Below are positions 23,350-37,000 of a stretch of 64,000 nt of DNA, piece by piece. The stretch covers positions 18,970,001-19,034,000 of the forward strand of contig NC_092590.1 of NCBI RefSeq assembly GCF_047663525.1, in the 5' to 3' direction. The first letter of the stretch is position 1. The number at the start of each line of letters is the position of its first letter. The stretch is from Anas platyrhynchos. Taxonomy: Eukaryota > Chordata > Aves > Anseriformes > Anatidae. The position numbers and the translations under genes were made by a program. A model generated the notes under the pieces. It made no database searches. It had not been told where the DNA came from and saw only the letters and a program-made list of their open reading frames with translations.

Positions 23350-24586
23350 GAATCCAGGACAACTTTCTTTATTGCTACCAGAAGGCTTTCATCAGTACAA
23401 TGGCTCCAATACAATACCTTCCTCAGGGCTGTGGAGAGAGAGCTTACAATTGGGACAGGTCATTCTGAGAAACAGAGGTGTAACATTTAAAAGAGACAAG
23501 CTTTTAAAGGTTTTACTCTTGGTTAGAAGTTACATGAACACAAAACTCAGGGTTAGGGTCTCTTGGGGTGGTTTTTTTTGTTCTTTTTTTTTTTTTTTGT
23601 GACTGATAATTACACACCTTTCAAACCTCAGGCTGCCCCAGCACTTCACCACACAGCGCTGGGCACATGCTAAGCTGAGAAACACATGGGAAAACAAACA
23701 GAATTTTCTCGTCAGAATTTAAGGTTTACACTTGATTTAGAGAGTCAAGTGTTGGTGAATATCCACACTGAGTGCAACATTTCCTGGTGCAAACAAGAAA
23801 AAATACCGTCTTTGTTGAAGTGACACAAAATCTGTTAGCTGCTTTCTGTGTTTGGGAACAGTTACTGCTTAACTGCAAGGTGCAGAGCTCGGTGGCTGGC
23901 TGCCCTAGTGTTCTTCTAGAGTACGTTCACACTCCTGTGGTTATTAAGTGTGGAACAGTTTGCAAGCATTGTTTTTGTGTTTTTCCTAACCTTTCATTTA
24001 AATCCAGTTTTTAAATATTATCACATTTAAACACCAAAGTGCTAACAAAACAAAAAAGGCCTTTTTCTTTAGAAAGAAAAAAGAAACCTGTCATGATAGT
24101 ACAGAACATCATGCACAAGACTTGCAAAGAATTAGAAGAGAAGCAAGCAGAAAGAAGAGCAAGGAGCGGATGGAAATCAGATCAGAGAGGTGTTAATTGG
24201 CTGGGAAACCTGGAACAACTCTGCACAACTCATGTGAGCTCTCAGACATGGAGAATGGGTTACAATACACAGGAGCAGAAAAACAGTGGAGCTGACAACA
24301 CTAGAAGGAAACAATTTTTTGCTACTTTTTTTGTTCAGTTTTTGGGTCTTTTTTAATTTTTTATACTTTTTTGTGTTTTTAAGTGCTTAAATAGTGGAAC
24401 TATAATTAGCCGCACAAGAAAAAAAAATTCAAAAAAAGGGCTGGGATATTTTTTTCTGTTTTTTGGCTCCCTTCAGTTCAGCCTGAGAAGGTATGGCCCC
24501 TTCTCCCCCCACTGCGAACACTACACCAGGTTCTGCGTGGTTTCTAGAGTAGCAGCTACGGCGCAGCGGGTGCTGTGCGCTCGCAG
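23350..24586 (-). other. CCNI 3' UTR
   Basis: Runs from the CCNI stop codon (24587-24589, minus strand) to just past a polyadenylation signal. It includes long T/A-rich stretches (23573-23600, 24320-24480). Open frames within it on either strand are not credible genes. Confidence 0.8.
23368..23373 (-). terminator. CCNI polyadenylation signal
   Basis: Plus-strand TTTATT gives AATAAA on the minus strand, in the context GCAATAAAGAAAG, about 1.2 kb past the stop. Cleavage would fall at about 23350. Confidence 0.7.
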
Positions 24587-25045
24587 CTACATCACAGACA
24601 CTGGCTGTAGAGGCGGACAAGGGGAAACGCTGCCCTCCTGCCTTGAGACATCAGCGCTACAAACAGAGCCCATGTTTTCAAGAGCCACTACCTCCGGAGC
24701 AGTGTCTTCGTTGTAGAGGCGCTTGATACCGTCGTAGAAGTCGTCCACTTCCATCTCCTCCACTTTGCGCTTGGCAGAGGCTTGCTTGCAACCGCTGGGA
24801 GCTGGCAGACGCTGGTAGAGCGCGGCTGTAGCTGTGACTGGCACTTCTGGCCTGCCGTTGTCCTTGGAGAAACCTGGCCCTGGGACAGAGGAGGGCTGGC
24901 ATTTGAACGCTCCTCTGTTACAGGTCACCAGGGTGTGCTGGAGGGGACTGTAGACATATACAGGATTGGGCAGCAGAGAAGACTGCGGAGTGGAAAGGTG
25001 ATGTGCCACCAGCTCCCGGCAGTGGATCAGCTGTGAGCTGTCCAT
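24587..25045 (-). CDS. CCNI: CCNI coding exon 7 (residues 233-384, stop)
   Basis: Begins [20 protein letters not shown] after acceptor gtctcattccag and ends PPLQPVSVM with a TAG stop at 24589-24587. The tail is the least ordered part. The segment after YNED ([12 protein letters not shown]) looks longer than the human one that I recall, which would account for the slightly longer protein. Confidence 0.96.
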   Translation of the reverse strand: MDSSQLIHCRELVAHHLSTPQSSLLPNPVYVYSPLQHTLVTCNRGAFKCQPSSVPGPGFSKDNGRPEVPVTATAALYQRLPAPSGCKQASAKRKVEEMEVDDFYDGIKRLYNEDTAPEVVALENMGSVCSADVSRQEGSVSPCPPLQPVSVM

Positions 25046-28000
25046 CTGGAATGAGACAAGCAAAAACATTGGCGCTGCAGGGCCGCTGCTGTGGGGAGGC
25101 CTGGCTGTGCGACAGGACCTAGGACTTCCTCCCCGGGACGTTTTCTCCCCGGAGCAGGGCGAGGCCACATGCATCAGGACATGGCTCCTGCCTCTGTCAC
25201 CTACTGGCCGCAGCCGCAACAAACTTTTTGCAGACCTGCCCCAGCACCAGCAGCACAGCCATCCTCACGGGCGCCTTACTGCAGGCTGGGGTCAGCAGCT
25301 ACGGATCTCGGCCCGGTCTGGCCGTGTCCCTGGAGCACCCAGTCCCTCCCTGCTGCGACGCCGGCTGCCAGCAGCCCTCACCTGTGCCTTCTGGAGCAGC
25401 TCGATGATGAGAGCCAGCCAGTCAGGGAGCAGCTTCTCCAGCTCCAGGCTGACGATGGCCAGCGCCAGCATGGAGCCCTTGAACTGCAGCAGCTGGTAGC
25501 AGGCCATGCAGTGCAGCAGCTGCTTGGTGAGCACCGCCACGTGCTGAGAGGGGCTCAGCTTGCGGAGGATGGTCAGAAGCTGAGGCCTGCTGGACACCGC
25601 AACCGCGTGGAACTGAGAAGGAAAACAGACACGTGAGGCCGCTGGGGCCACTGACAGGCAGCCCCCCACGAGGTCAGGTCACACCTCCAGAATGGCAACT
25701 GACGCATCTCTGATGCGTGGGGATCCTGCAGATTAACCCTTGAGGCAATTTCCAGACAGTGGAAAAAGCAGCAGGGTGCTGAACCCACCAACAGCTTGGT
25801 GCAGCCCTTCTGGCAGGGCCTGCCATCCTACACACAGTCTGTCCTGGGTCTCTGCAAAAGGCCACCCCCCTCCACCCTCTCAACAACCCAGGTTTGGCAG
25901 TTCAGCTGTCCCAGACAAAAATCCTCCTCAAGTAAGTCAAGAGGATGAAAATCAACAGAGAACCTCAAGTCACTTTCCTTCCTTTTCTCTTTCATCCAAG
26001 AATTTCATTCTCTGGCCATGTCTCTCTGCAGCAAGCACCGAGCACACCCACTGCCCAGCAGCCGTGCGTTCTCCTTGGTTCCTTTCTCTCCTCCTGGCAC
26101 TCAGCTTTGAGCAAAACCACTGACAGTGAAGATTCAGGGGCAAGGCTTTCAGGAGCAGTGAGTCACAGTGTGCGGCTTGACATGCCTCAAGGCAGGGCCT
26201 GCATTTCAAAAACTGCCCCTGAAGTGGCACAAGTCTCCTCTGAAACTTTCTGGCAAGGCTTTTATTTTTACTTCAGAAACTACTTATATGGAGGAATTGC
26301 AACCACATCCCAAGGTCCTCGCTACCCTACAGGTAAGGTGTTTTTTTTTTTTCAAGATACCTCTTGATACAATATTTACACCCACAGACACCAGAGAAAT
26401 GCAACCAGCCCCTTATTTACAATGTGAAGGAAATCCAGTGGCGTTGCCATGTGAAGATCCCAGTTCAGTTTATCCAGGATAATCTTCTCCATTCTGCGAA
26501 TTTCAGCTGGAGAACAACCACAGAAGCTATCCCGAGCCAACACCTTCAGTACTGGAATCCTCTGCAAAAGCCAACACAAAGAAGAAAAGAGAGAACCCAT
26601 CATTACTATAAAAATCACAGAAAATGCTTCATTCCTGCCCTGGCAAGCGTCAGCTGCCACATGCAAGCAAAGACAGGACTCAAAGACACATATTCAGGCA
26701 ATGCTAAGGTACTAAGAGCAACCAAAAAAAAGTTACCTCATCTTCCTCAATGGTCTTTGCAGCAAGGAAGAAGCAGCTGATTGCAATACAGTTCAGGTAC
26801 TTTGGACGGGCCTACAACACAAGAGCAGAAAAGTCGCCCTGTGAGTGTGACGCAGAAATGATGCACGCCCTTTCTGCACGGACACCCTACGAAGCAGGGT
26901 CCCAGCTGCCTGCCAAGCACAAAGCCGCACTCCATGACGTCAGGCAGGACAGAGATCTGCCAGCCCCGGGATCAGGGTTGGCATCCGCTGAGGTGCGGCA
27001 GTGGGGTGGAAAGAGCTGGTTTGTAGGCACTGGAGTAGAAACGGGAAGGAGAAAAGCAGAAGGGCCAGATTATCATCTGGCATAAAACCATGGCCATCCC
27101 ACCTATCAGCAGAGCGTTGAGTGCTGCTGGGGGGCAGGCACAAAAGGAACACAACAAATTAAAAGAATTTTGAAATGCTGTCTTTGTCTATAGAAGTTAA
27201 AGCACCCGTTTAAAAAAAATAAAATACCACTAATGCTGTTTCTTACTTCAGTTCTCAAAACCATGACCCAGGAATTATTAAGGGAGAGCTGGTCCCTTTT
27301 ACAGTAAGTTGCATTAGGCAAGGTAAGTTGGATTTTAAGGGGAAAAAGGGATTTTTAATACGCATTTAAAAAAAAAAAATTATGGGCCTTGATGTAGGAG
27401 AATAAAAAGAAAACCAGCAGCGTGCATGGGCTTGTAGGTATTTGTGTAGTCCCTGTGATGGACCAGAGCAAGTGCTCAGAATGCAGCATAACCGCTGGAG
27501 GTTTTGCTCTGTAGCAATCTGTCCGTGGGCTCCTCTGCCAAAGGGCTCCGCTTCCAGTGTGAGAATACTGCTGTGCCTAGTGGCGGGGTCTGGGAAAGGA
27601 GAGGAGCTGCTTCTAAGCCCTGTTACAGCTGAGTGGGCAGACAGCTGCAGAGCCATGCCCCCACCTCCTACAGCCTGCTGGCAACTCGTCCTCTTCTGTC
27701 CACCTTATGGGATGCCAGAAGCAAAGGTAAGTGAAAATCCTACACTGAATGTAAAAGTGGAAGCTGAACTGTTGCCACGGTTAGTTCTTGCTGGGTACAT
27801 TGTAGTAGCCAGAACAGAGGTGCGCAGTAGTTCAGGAGATCCTGCACGTTACTGTCATGAAATCCAGAAGGTTGTTTCAAGGAAGCCACAAGGGAAAGAC
27901 ACAGGCTTGTTTCCAAATTGAAGATGTTTAATAGTATTTAGCCACAGCTACTTAAAGGGACCTTGCTGTGCCTGGAGCTGTGGCTTCCTACCACCATTTA

Positions 28001-31000
28001 AACTTGAACTTAAATATTTGCAGGGAACCCACTCTTGGGGGGTGGTGCATGTGCACGTGTCTGCATGTACGTTCAGGAGTCTGAAAGCAAAGAGAATAAA
28101 CTCCCTCAGGGCAAGACTGGAACTTGTTCCTCACTACACAGACAGGTTAGAAGGAAATCACCAAGTGAGCATAAAAAATCTGCAGCAATAAAGGGCTCCA
28201 GGTCAGTGTTCAGGGGAAAAACAAGCAGATGTCTAGAGCAGGTTCCTACCATCAGGCAAGTTTATTCTTCCTATTAACAATAAATATGGACCCTCTTTTT
28301 CCCAAGTGTGCCCCCTCTAGAATAACGGTGTCTTTTCCCAAAGCTCCTGTCTCCCATCCTGGTCTCCTACAGGAGCCTCTGTCTGCCTCTTTTGCTCCTC
28401 ACCGCAGGGCGAGTGCTGCTGCGCCCAGCTGCGGGTTAACTGGGGCCTGCAGTCAGCTACAGCGAATGCTGCTGGGCACCCAGGGCGGGATGGTGAGAGC
28501 CATGGGGCAGCAGCCTGAGCAATTTCAAAGCATGCTCACAGTGAAGGGAAGGCACAAGCTGTCTTAATAATAAAATCCTGCATGGTAGTGCCTGGATTTA
28601 AAGAAAAAAAAAAAAAAAAAGGAAAAAAAGAGTTGAGCTACGCCAGTGGAATAATGACTTTATGGGAGAAGAAAACGGGCAGGGAGTGTAAAGCCCTGAG
28701 CTGTTTGAATAATGCTCACCCAGAAGGGACACAGAATGAGCTGACAGAACACCTTCCCACATTCCTGCTCACTGCCTGAAGCATGCAGTGAACTCTTACT
28801 CATTTGCTCATGCTCTCTTTGTACACTCTTTGGCTGCTGCAAATAACTGAAAGAAAAACTACTCATGGGCATTGACTGTTGGGGGAATTAAAGTATCTTT
28901 TTCCCACCTCAGTATTTCAGTAAATAGCCAATTTAAGATCTTGAAAATAAATAGTTCCATGACTTGTAACTTAAACATTATCAATATTTAATAGTATTTA
29001 AAGAGTAGGATAAGGGATGATGTTGCGTTATACTGAAACAAGTCACGTTGAAATTAAGTACGCAGGCTGCAAATGTGTTTTTCAGCTTAGATTTCCTAAG
29101 CTGCATTACTTACCTGCTAGCGATAGTAATGAGATTAGACACATGCAGATGAGGCTGCAGATTTCCCAAGCACAGGCTGTAACTGAGCAAATATGGGGAG
29201 ACAAAAAAAAAAAAAAAAAAAAGCCTGACTTAACAGCTCAAGGCCAGGGGTTTGGGGTTGGCCCACAGTTTGTTCAGTCGTTTGCATGGGTGCAAAACAC
29301 AGTCAGGCTCAGCGCTTCCTATTTGTTGCCATGGCAGGCTTAGAGCACGATTGGCTGACAGGCAGAAGAGCAACAGACCCCAGGTGCAGTATCCTGAATG
29401 CTGATTTTTCACCTTTTTTTAACAGTTTCTGTGACATCCCAATCTGAAACCAAGCAGCCATGCCCATTCTCCGCTCAGTACGGCGGTCAGACAGCCTCAC
29501 TCCCACGGCTGGCACCCACACTTGTTTCCTCCCCGTCTCCTTCACCTCTGCCCGTGTGAGCTGACATCAGCCTTCGGTTCCCAGTCTGTCGGGGTGGCTG
29601 TACAGTGTCGAACAGCAGCTCCCCCAAAAAGCACTCACTGGCTGCATCTTCCCCCATCTCCTCAGTGTCCTGCACTAGCACGCTTGCCAGGCCCAAACCT
29701 GCCCTTGTTTCTACGTGCCCTCCAGCTAGTTCACTGCTAGCCCGTGCTCGCAGCAGTTCGAGGTGACCCACACGAGACTAAATGCCGTTCAAACGCCAGA
29801 GGAGCTGCGAGATGGGAGCGGGGACTTTCCCTGACTTATCTGTAGGAGAGGGCACTGGGCCTACGTTCCTGACTGCGGGCTCGTGGGCATTTCCTTTAGC
29901 TATGTGAGTCAGTTCAGTGTAAGGCACAGACTTCTCATTTAAGGCATAACCTCTGTTTAGACTTTCTGAATAAGCCATCACTAGCTGTAGTGTAGGAGAC
30001 GGGTACTGTGGGAGGGCAAATTCAACCTTCAAACCAGGTTAAAAGTGAGCATGGAGTTGAAGGGGAAGGGCGTGTCTGTTCCCTTAGGTTAAGATATGCC
30101 TAAACGATGAGGGGCGTCACATGAAGGAAACGGGCACAACAGAGGAGAAAGGGAAGAGGGCCTTGGCAGGTAAAAGCGCTGGGTCAATTCCCCAAGAACT
30201 GCGTGTGTTCGTCAGTCAGCCTCCAGAAGTGCCTTGTGGCAGTGCGCTGTCAGTTTCATAACCCAAAATTTGGTGCCCGGAGTAGGGCAGGCAGCATCCT
30301 GTACGTCTGTGAGAAAAAAAGGGCGTGAGAGCAGAGCGGGGAAGGGAGCATTTCCATACAGCCATGCCACTGGGACTGCACACAGAAATAGCCGAGTGGG
30401 TATTAGGAATCTCTTTCAGTTTATGTCTCTGCAAATATTTACCTTTACCACAGCTAAAAACCTGTCCAAAAGGCTGATGGCCAGGGCGAGCGTTTCTGGA
30501 TAAAGGTGGAACTGGTATTTGAGCTTGGCCAGCCACTGAATGACCTCATCCCTCTGCTTTGGAGAAATGGCTACATCCTGTTGGAGAGAAAAACAAAACT
30601 ATTCTTAAACACAGGCTGAGCGAGGCAGAGAAGACCAAACCCTGTACTTCTGCAGGCGTTATTCAGCACCGAAACAGAAGAGCCTTTTGGAAAGGTGGTG
30701 CCCCGAAGCAGCCTGAATCGCTGCTTTGTTCTCACTGTTCCTTACCCCCTGCCCCGAGAAATCTGCCCAACAACTTTCCTCAGAGCAACCTCTGCCATGG
30801 CTCAGAAATGTTACTCTGGGGAAAAGAGGAAGGGCATCTGGTAGGTTCTCGGGTACTGAGGGTATTGTGCAGCTCAGCTCTAGGACGTTTCTTTTTTTAA
30901 ACCTCCTTAGAACCACTCAGATGCACAGAAAAGCCCAGCTCAAACAACAGCAGACATGCCGTGAAGCCAGGCAGGTGCCCAGCTCCTGACAGGCGGAAGA

Positions 31001-34000
31001 TGGGAGGGAAATGAGCTGGTGTTTTCGAGAGGAAAGGTTTGTTTTCCTTCATATCACAGGGATATTTTTAGCTCAGAAACTGTTAAAAATAGAGAATTCT
31101 AAACAGAGTTCACAAAAGACCTTTAGCAGTCCAGGTAACTGAGGGCTGGGGCAAAGCAGGTACAATTCCAGCTAAAAACGGTTGGGTTTGTGGTTTTGTT
31201 TTTTTTCCTTTTTGGCCTAAGTTGCCATCACTGATGTTTTGGACAACAGCTGAATTCCAGCCACAGACTGGCCACTGACATCAAAGCTCTCCGGCTTGTG
31301 CTCTGAAATATCTGCAGCTTCTGCAGAGCCGAGCGCACGCCTGGGCTCCCTCCAGCTGGGATTATCGGGGTGATTAGCCAGGATGTGTCCAGAAGCGAGG
31401 AGCGAAGCCAAACCAATTTCCAGTGCTCCGACAGGGTCCTTATGCTCTCTGCAGCGGTTTGGCTGCTGCCGACATGGCTTAAGAGAACGAAGCTGAGTGA
31501 AGAGCTGGCTGCCAGGTTACCGGGGAAAAGAAAGCGAAGGGCTTGCGCAAACAGAGATCGCTGCTGGGCCGGGCTGTTGCTGTCCACCCCGCAATAGCAG
31601 GGGGGGAAAGCAGCACAGTTTTAGAAGCTGAAGCACCCGGCAGTGGCGCAGAGGAAGTACTCCAGGCCCCATCCATCACCAAGCTCCCCCCACACGCCTC
31701 GCACAGCTCTGCCAAAGCTGCTCCCTCAGGGCCCAGAACACCCTGGAAGCAGGGCGCTGGAGGCAGAGCTGGGGCTCCAACGGGATGCCAGCTTCACGCC
31801 CTGCGAGCACCTGACTGCCTGCAGCACGCCATCCGTACGCTGTGCTTCATTTCCCACTGGTGCAGAGCTCCCCTCCACCGCCACGGGGGACAAAAGGGGG
31901 AAGGTGGCCAGGCTCAGGCCCTGGGGCTGAATTCCAGGCTCAGGCCCTGGCCATGTTACTGCTGGGCATGGGTCCCACCAATAGGCGGTCACAACAATTC
32001 CCTTGGAAAAACTGAAGTGGTAACACTGCTGCTGCAGCAGCGATCTGGGCTAAAGACATCAGGTTGTGTAATCAAAAGCCGTTTCTTCCAGCTGTACTGC
32101 CTGGTCTAATCCAGAGACACTACCTCTGCCTGCACAATGCGCCTTCAGTGCTCCCTCAGGTGCTCCCGCGGAGAACAAAGCCCTGCCTTGTTTCTCTCCT
32201 GGAGCCCCAACTGTGCGACGGCGTCAGCAGGACTGTGCCCTGCTCCCAACGCCCCCCTGGTCTCAGCTGGGGCCTCTGGACCCACCCGGCACTTGTGAGG
32301 GGAGAGGAGCGGCGTCCTCGGCTCCAAGCACTGAGTCCAGAAGCGTGAGCGCAGCTCAGGCGGAATCTGAGCAGGTGAACCTGAGACACGGTCAGGAAAG
32401 GGCGGAGTGGTGGCTGTGATCAAATCCCCCACCACTCTATTCACTGCACCTATTTTTAAAAGGAAGGCGACAAAGCCATACAAAAGGGCTTGCAGCCCCA
32501 GCCAGGTCGGGACAGTATTGCAGACTTCAAAGGTTTCTAGCAGCTTAAGGGATTATTTTGGAAATGCAGTAGCTGGGTGAATCCGGGAGGTAAGCTCTGT
32601 GTGTCTGTCGCTGACAAGCCAAACCAAAACCATCCCATCGAACACAATAAATGTGATTTAAAAACCTTCCCGTGACTCCTAAATCACCACCCTGGCCCAG
32701 CAGTTTACTGGTGGAGCCAGCAAGGGTGGGCTCTCTGTCCGTGAGGGGAGCGGTGCACTCCTCCTAAAAACAGCCTCTGTGAAGCGGGGCAGCAGGCCTC
32801 AGATCGTCCTGCTGTGCTGCTGCCCAGTCCTCACTCCTCTCAGGGGCCGTCCTTCTGTCTCCCCGCTCTTCGTGGGCACTGAGAGGCCAAAAGGCAAAAG
32901 TTTGGACTCAGGCGTTAGCTTTAAGTGGTGAGGCCACAACGGAAAGAACAGCAGTGTACACCCAGCCCCTGGTAGCAACTGTCCTTTCCTTGTGAAAAAA
33001 GGTGTTTAGCCTAAACCGCTGAATAACAGGGCGGCTCTAAGCAAGGCACAAAGTGCAGCCAAAGAACAAACAGCCCCACTCAGAGCACCACGTTCCTTGA
33101 ACAGAAAGGAACAACTGCAGGGTGAACACATCCAGGTGCACGCGACAGAGGGAAGGCTTCAAAGCCAAATCTGGCTTCTTAAAAGCTTTCGGGGGGGAGC
33201 AAAGGAGAAGTGAGCCCTGAGCCCTGAACTCTGTTGTGCTAACGCCCAGCCAGCAGGACCCTCCTCTGCTCCAGTCTCTACGTGCACAAGGTGGGGGTGG
33301 AATTCCTTCCTGCAGAAAGCTGGGGTGAAGCCCAGCCTCCTCCCACCAGCACCATTCCCTGGTTCATTACGGCCCAATTTAGGAGACAGGCAGGGTAATG
33401 AGAACTGTTCCCACTGAGTTTCCTAGACAGATGGATCAGTCATTGACCCAAAGGTGTACGGCTGTCATCCCACCATCACGAGCAAGAAATACAGCACTGT
33501 AAAATTAATTAAGCTGTGAGGCCACTGTTCCTTGAGTTATACAAAATTAGAAGCAAAAATGAGACAGGGCTGTGGTTGAAAGTAAAAAAAAGTCCCTCTG
33601 GGCTGGAAAGCAAAAGTTCCTCTTTGTTTTGAGGTGCTTTCCGACAGACAGCTTCTGCCACTCCGCCTGCCTCTGGTCATCTCTTTGTCTTGCCACCACA
33701 AGTCTGCGTTGTAGATCTTATCTCCAGGCTGGAAGAGCACAATGACCTAACGCAGAAGTTTTAATTAGGGAAAATTAAATGGCAGGAGCCCAGGCCTCAT
33801 GACGAGCCCCTCTTGCAGATCAGCCCGAGCCCTGCAGGTGCCCAAGAGCTCTCCTCTGGCCAAATCCGTGCAGCTCTTTGCAGCGGCGCCGCTTGGCTCG
33901 CCCCCAGCAGGAAGCCAGCAGGCAGCTGCAGGGTGCACAGGGGATTTCAGCGCCGGTTTGCTCTGCAGGGACAGCCCCGTGGCGCACAGGCAGGACTCCT

Positions 34001-37000
34001 TCGTGCCAAGTGCCCGACGGGGCTGTGCTGAGAGTGAAGAGGCGCAGTGCTGCTGCTGCATTGCCTCAAAGTAACGCTTTCTAACTGCCCCGCACCATTA
34101 CAGCCGTTAGCTCACGGCTCTCCCTTCACCTGCCCTGTGCTGGGGACTGACAGTGCTGTACAACGTGGCAGGCTGAATGCTCCTGCAGCACGATTCAGCC
34201 CTTTAACTGCGCTCCTTTCCTCCGGCTCCATCCAGCTTCCCCCTGCTTGGCACCTCCATCAAATAATGACGAGGTTTCCGCAGCTCCTTCTGCTCCTCTA
34301 CCTGCAAACGCTGCCGCACGCTTGCAGTACGAGACAGGAGGGCCAGAGGCCGGGACGCGGGCTCCACTGTGCTTGCACAGCACAAGGCAGCTGTAAGAAC
34401 ACCTCAGGACTTCTGGAAAATGCAGTCTAAAAAAATATTCTCTCTGAACTCAAACATGACTCAATTTTATTGCTGCCTAATCTAAGGAAAACACCTCACC
34501 TGATACTTTTTTTTTCTTTACAGTCTGCTGTCCCAGAGATGTTTTGCTCTTTCCCCTACTTGTTTCTGCCTGTTCCTGCTGTAGGCCCATCTGGGAGCAC
34601 GCAGGTGACCTTTATCAGGACTGGGAGGCTTCAGAAAAGGGCAGCAGCCAACATCGCAGCCAAATCGGTCCCTATTTGGGTCTCGGGAGCGCCCGTTTGA
34701 CACCTGTGACCCCCAGCCAGGCCTGCTGGGTTGCTGCCCGCTCATACCAGCTGGGAATTCGAGGTGCTCTCCTGCTGCCCAGTTTCAGAAGTGGCGACCT
34801 GCAGGGTCTGTGCTGACACGCACAGACTCCGGGCGGAGCGGTCACCACGGAGCATACCGGGAGAGCTGACCGCACTCAGCTCGTGTTTTTTTCCCACACT
34901 GCTGGGTCGGTCAGTCTGCGATTCAGCCGCAGGCAAACGGGCACCAGAAAGAAGGTTAAAAGACCTACCAAGGGCACGTGGTGAGGCGGTGGAAAAACTG
35001 AGTAGACTGAGGTCTCCTGGTTCCTCAGGGTGTACAGGGGCAAACAAGAGGACAGAAACAAACAGAACAAGCAACAAAGGAGAAATGATAAAAGTGTACT
35101 TCTAAATAAAAATAAAGATCTTGGCTTACACACCTCTCTGCTGCAAAGTTACTTGGTAACATGCAGAAGTCAACCTTTGACCAGTCTTTACTGCTTGATT
35201 TCTCAAGCTTTAATCACATGAAAACTTCTGAATGTCATCTGCACAATCTGCACATTGTATAACCCGAAAAAAAAAAAAAAAAATAGATTCAGAAGCACTG
35301 GGAGGGCTCCAAACTCAGCCCACCTGCCTTTTGAGCTGAAAAGCCCCTGTGACATCTGGCTTTAATACGCTGCAAATAGTTGGAGCCAGCAGTGTACGTC
35401 TAAAGGAGGAAAGCTAAAAGAAATGTACATACCATTAGGGAATGGGAGCTTTCAGACAAAAACTGAAAACTAAACAACAGAAAACATGTGCACTAGCAAG
35501 ACAGAAGTCCGCAACGGATTCTGCATCCTGTACTAAAAATGTAGAGTGTCTTCCTGTTTCTGTACCCAAGAGTTTCTTTCTTCCTTTCAAAGATCTCAGC
35601 TCTGACACATATTTAGAAACCGAATTTTTGTTTTTAAACACTAGAACCAAAAATGTCTCCCGAAGGGTCAAAACGGAAAGTTTCCTCCTGAAAGCATACT
35701 TGTGGCGTACCTCCAATCTGATCCCTGGTTTATTTGCACAGGCACTCACGTTTTCTCATTTGCAAACCAGATGAGTCTGTTAAAACCCAGCCCGTAGCCA
35801 GTCTACCTTTGCAGCAGGGAATGGAAAGTTACACGTGCCTCGGGCTGCCAGATCTGATACGCGCAGGGCCGCGGAGCTCCTGACTGTCATGGGAGATAAA
35901 CAACAGCTTCATACAAGTCAGCTTTAGGCTACTGCAGAGGTCCTCGGAAGAGAAATAGATGTTAGGGAGTGTGACCTTCTTCCAGCTACTGCAGAAAACA
36001 GGTAATTCACACAACTTCAGCGACTGCAGCGTTGCCCAGATGTGTACTGCACAAGGGAAGGCACATGTGACAATTTGGAAAGCCGGGTGTCAGGAACTGG
36101 AGGAACAGAAGGAAGCATTTCATGTGACTACAGATGCTGGGTTCTCAGCGACTGGCGTGGCAAGCCAGGATTTCCCCAGAGCTGAGGGCTGTGTTTATGT
36201 TCTCCCTTGAAGCTGACCTCCGCGTATTTTACACACGTGCACCCAGAAATTCCACTGTGATTTAATGATTATTTACTGCTAGGGGACACGCAGTACTGGG
36301 GCATTCTAGCTGACTACCTGGACACCCAAACTGACATGTGGGCAGCGCAACAACAGTTTTGGAGGTGGGAGTTGTGTGAAATTGCACAAGGGGAAACTCA
36401 GCTGCAGGGCCACAAAGGCCTCAGCGTGCCGTGGGCCAGGACCTCATCTCAGGGGGCAATAGCACGGCCCCGTGATGGCTGCCTGATGGCGGCGGTGCCT
36501 TCTGGGCCACCAGCACCAATGTCAGCAGGGCAGGATGGTTTTGTCCCTGTGAGATCCTCACCCAAGTATCTGCTTCGGTTACGCTCTGCATGTCCCTGCT
36601 GTCCTGTTGTACTGTAATCTTATCTCCCTCCGTGATAGCCGCTGGTTTACCATAAGCGAGGGTCCGACATCGTATGGGGCCTGAAGACAGCCACACAGTG
36701 TCCTCAGCACCCCTGACAACCAGGTCAGGCGTTTGGAAACCCAACTGTAGACTAACAAAACTAACACTGAGCCTTTAAAACCCCATTTGTTCCTACCGAA
36801 CTGCAGCACTTTGCCAGGCCGGAAAACCAACCCCGGCACTGATTAGCTTTGACAGGCACTGGCTGACGTACTTGTTTGGGTGAACGTCGTGTGAATCAAT
36901 AGGAGCAACCCGGGATCTGCGGGGTTACTTCTGGCCGCAGCAGCAGCAGCGCTGCAGGAACACGGAGGTTAACTCTCATTTCTCATCCTCTCATTTCGCA

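Larger units (their letters stand above)
26812..30442 (-). other. CCNI intron 3
   Basis: A 3.6 kb intron. Contains A-runs at 28604-28620 and 29203-29222. The first is preceded 30 bases earlier by a plus-strand AATAAA (28569-28574). Otherwise no genes recognised. Confidence 0.85.

Noticed and set aside
25091..25636. 181-codon plus-strand open frame
   Set aside because: Antisense shadow of CCNI exon 6 and intron 6.
31543..32109. 188-codon plus-strand open frame in CCNI intron 2
   Set aside because: GC-rich, no domain, no splice support.
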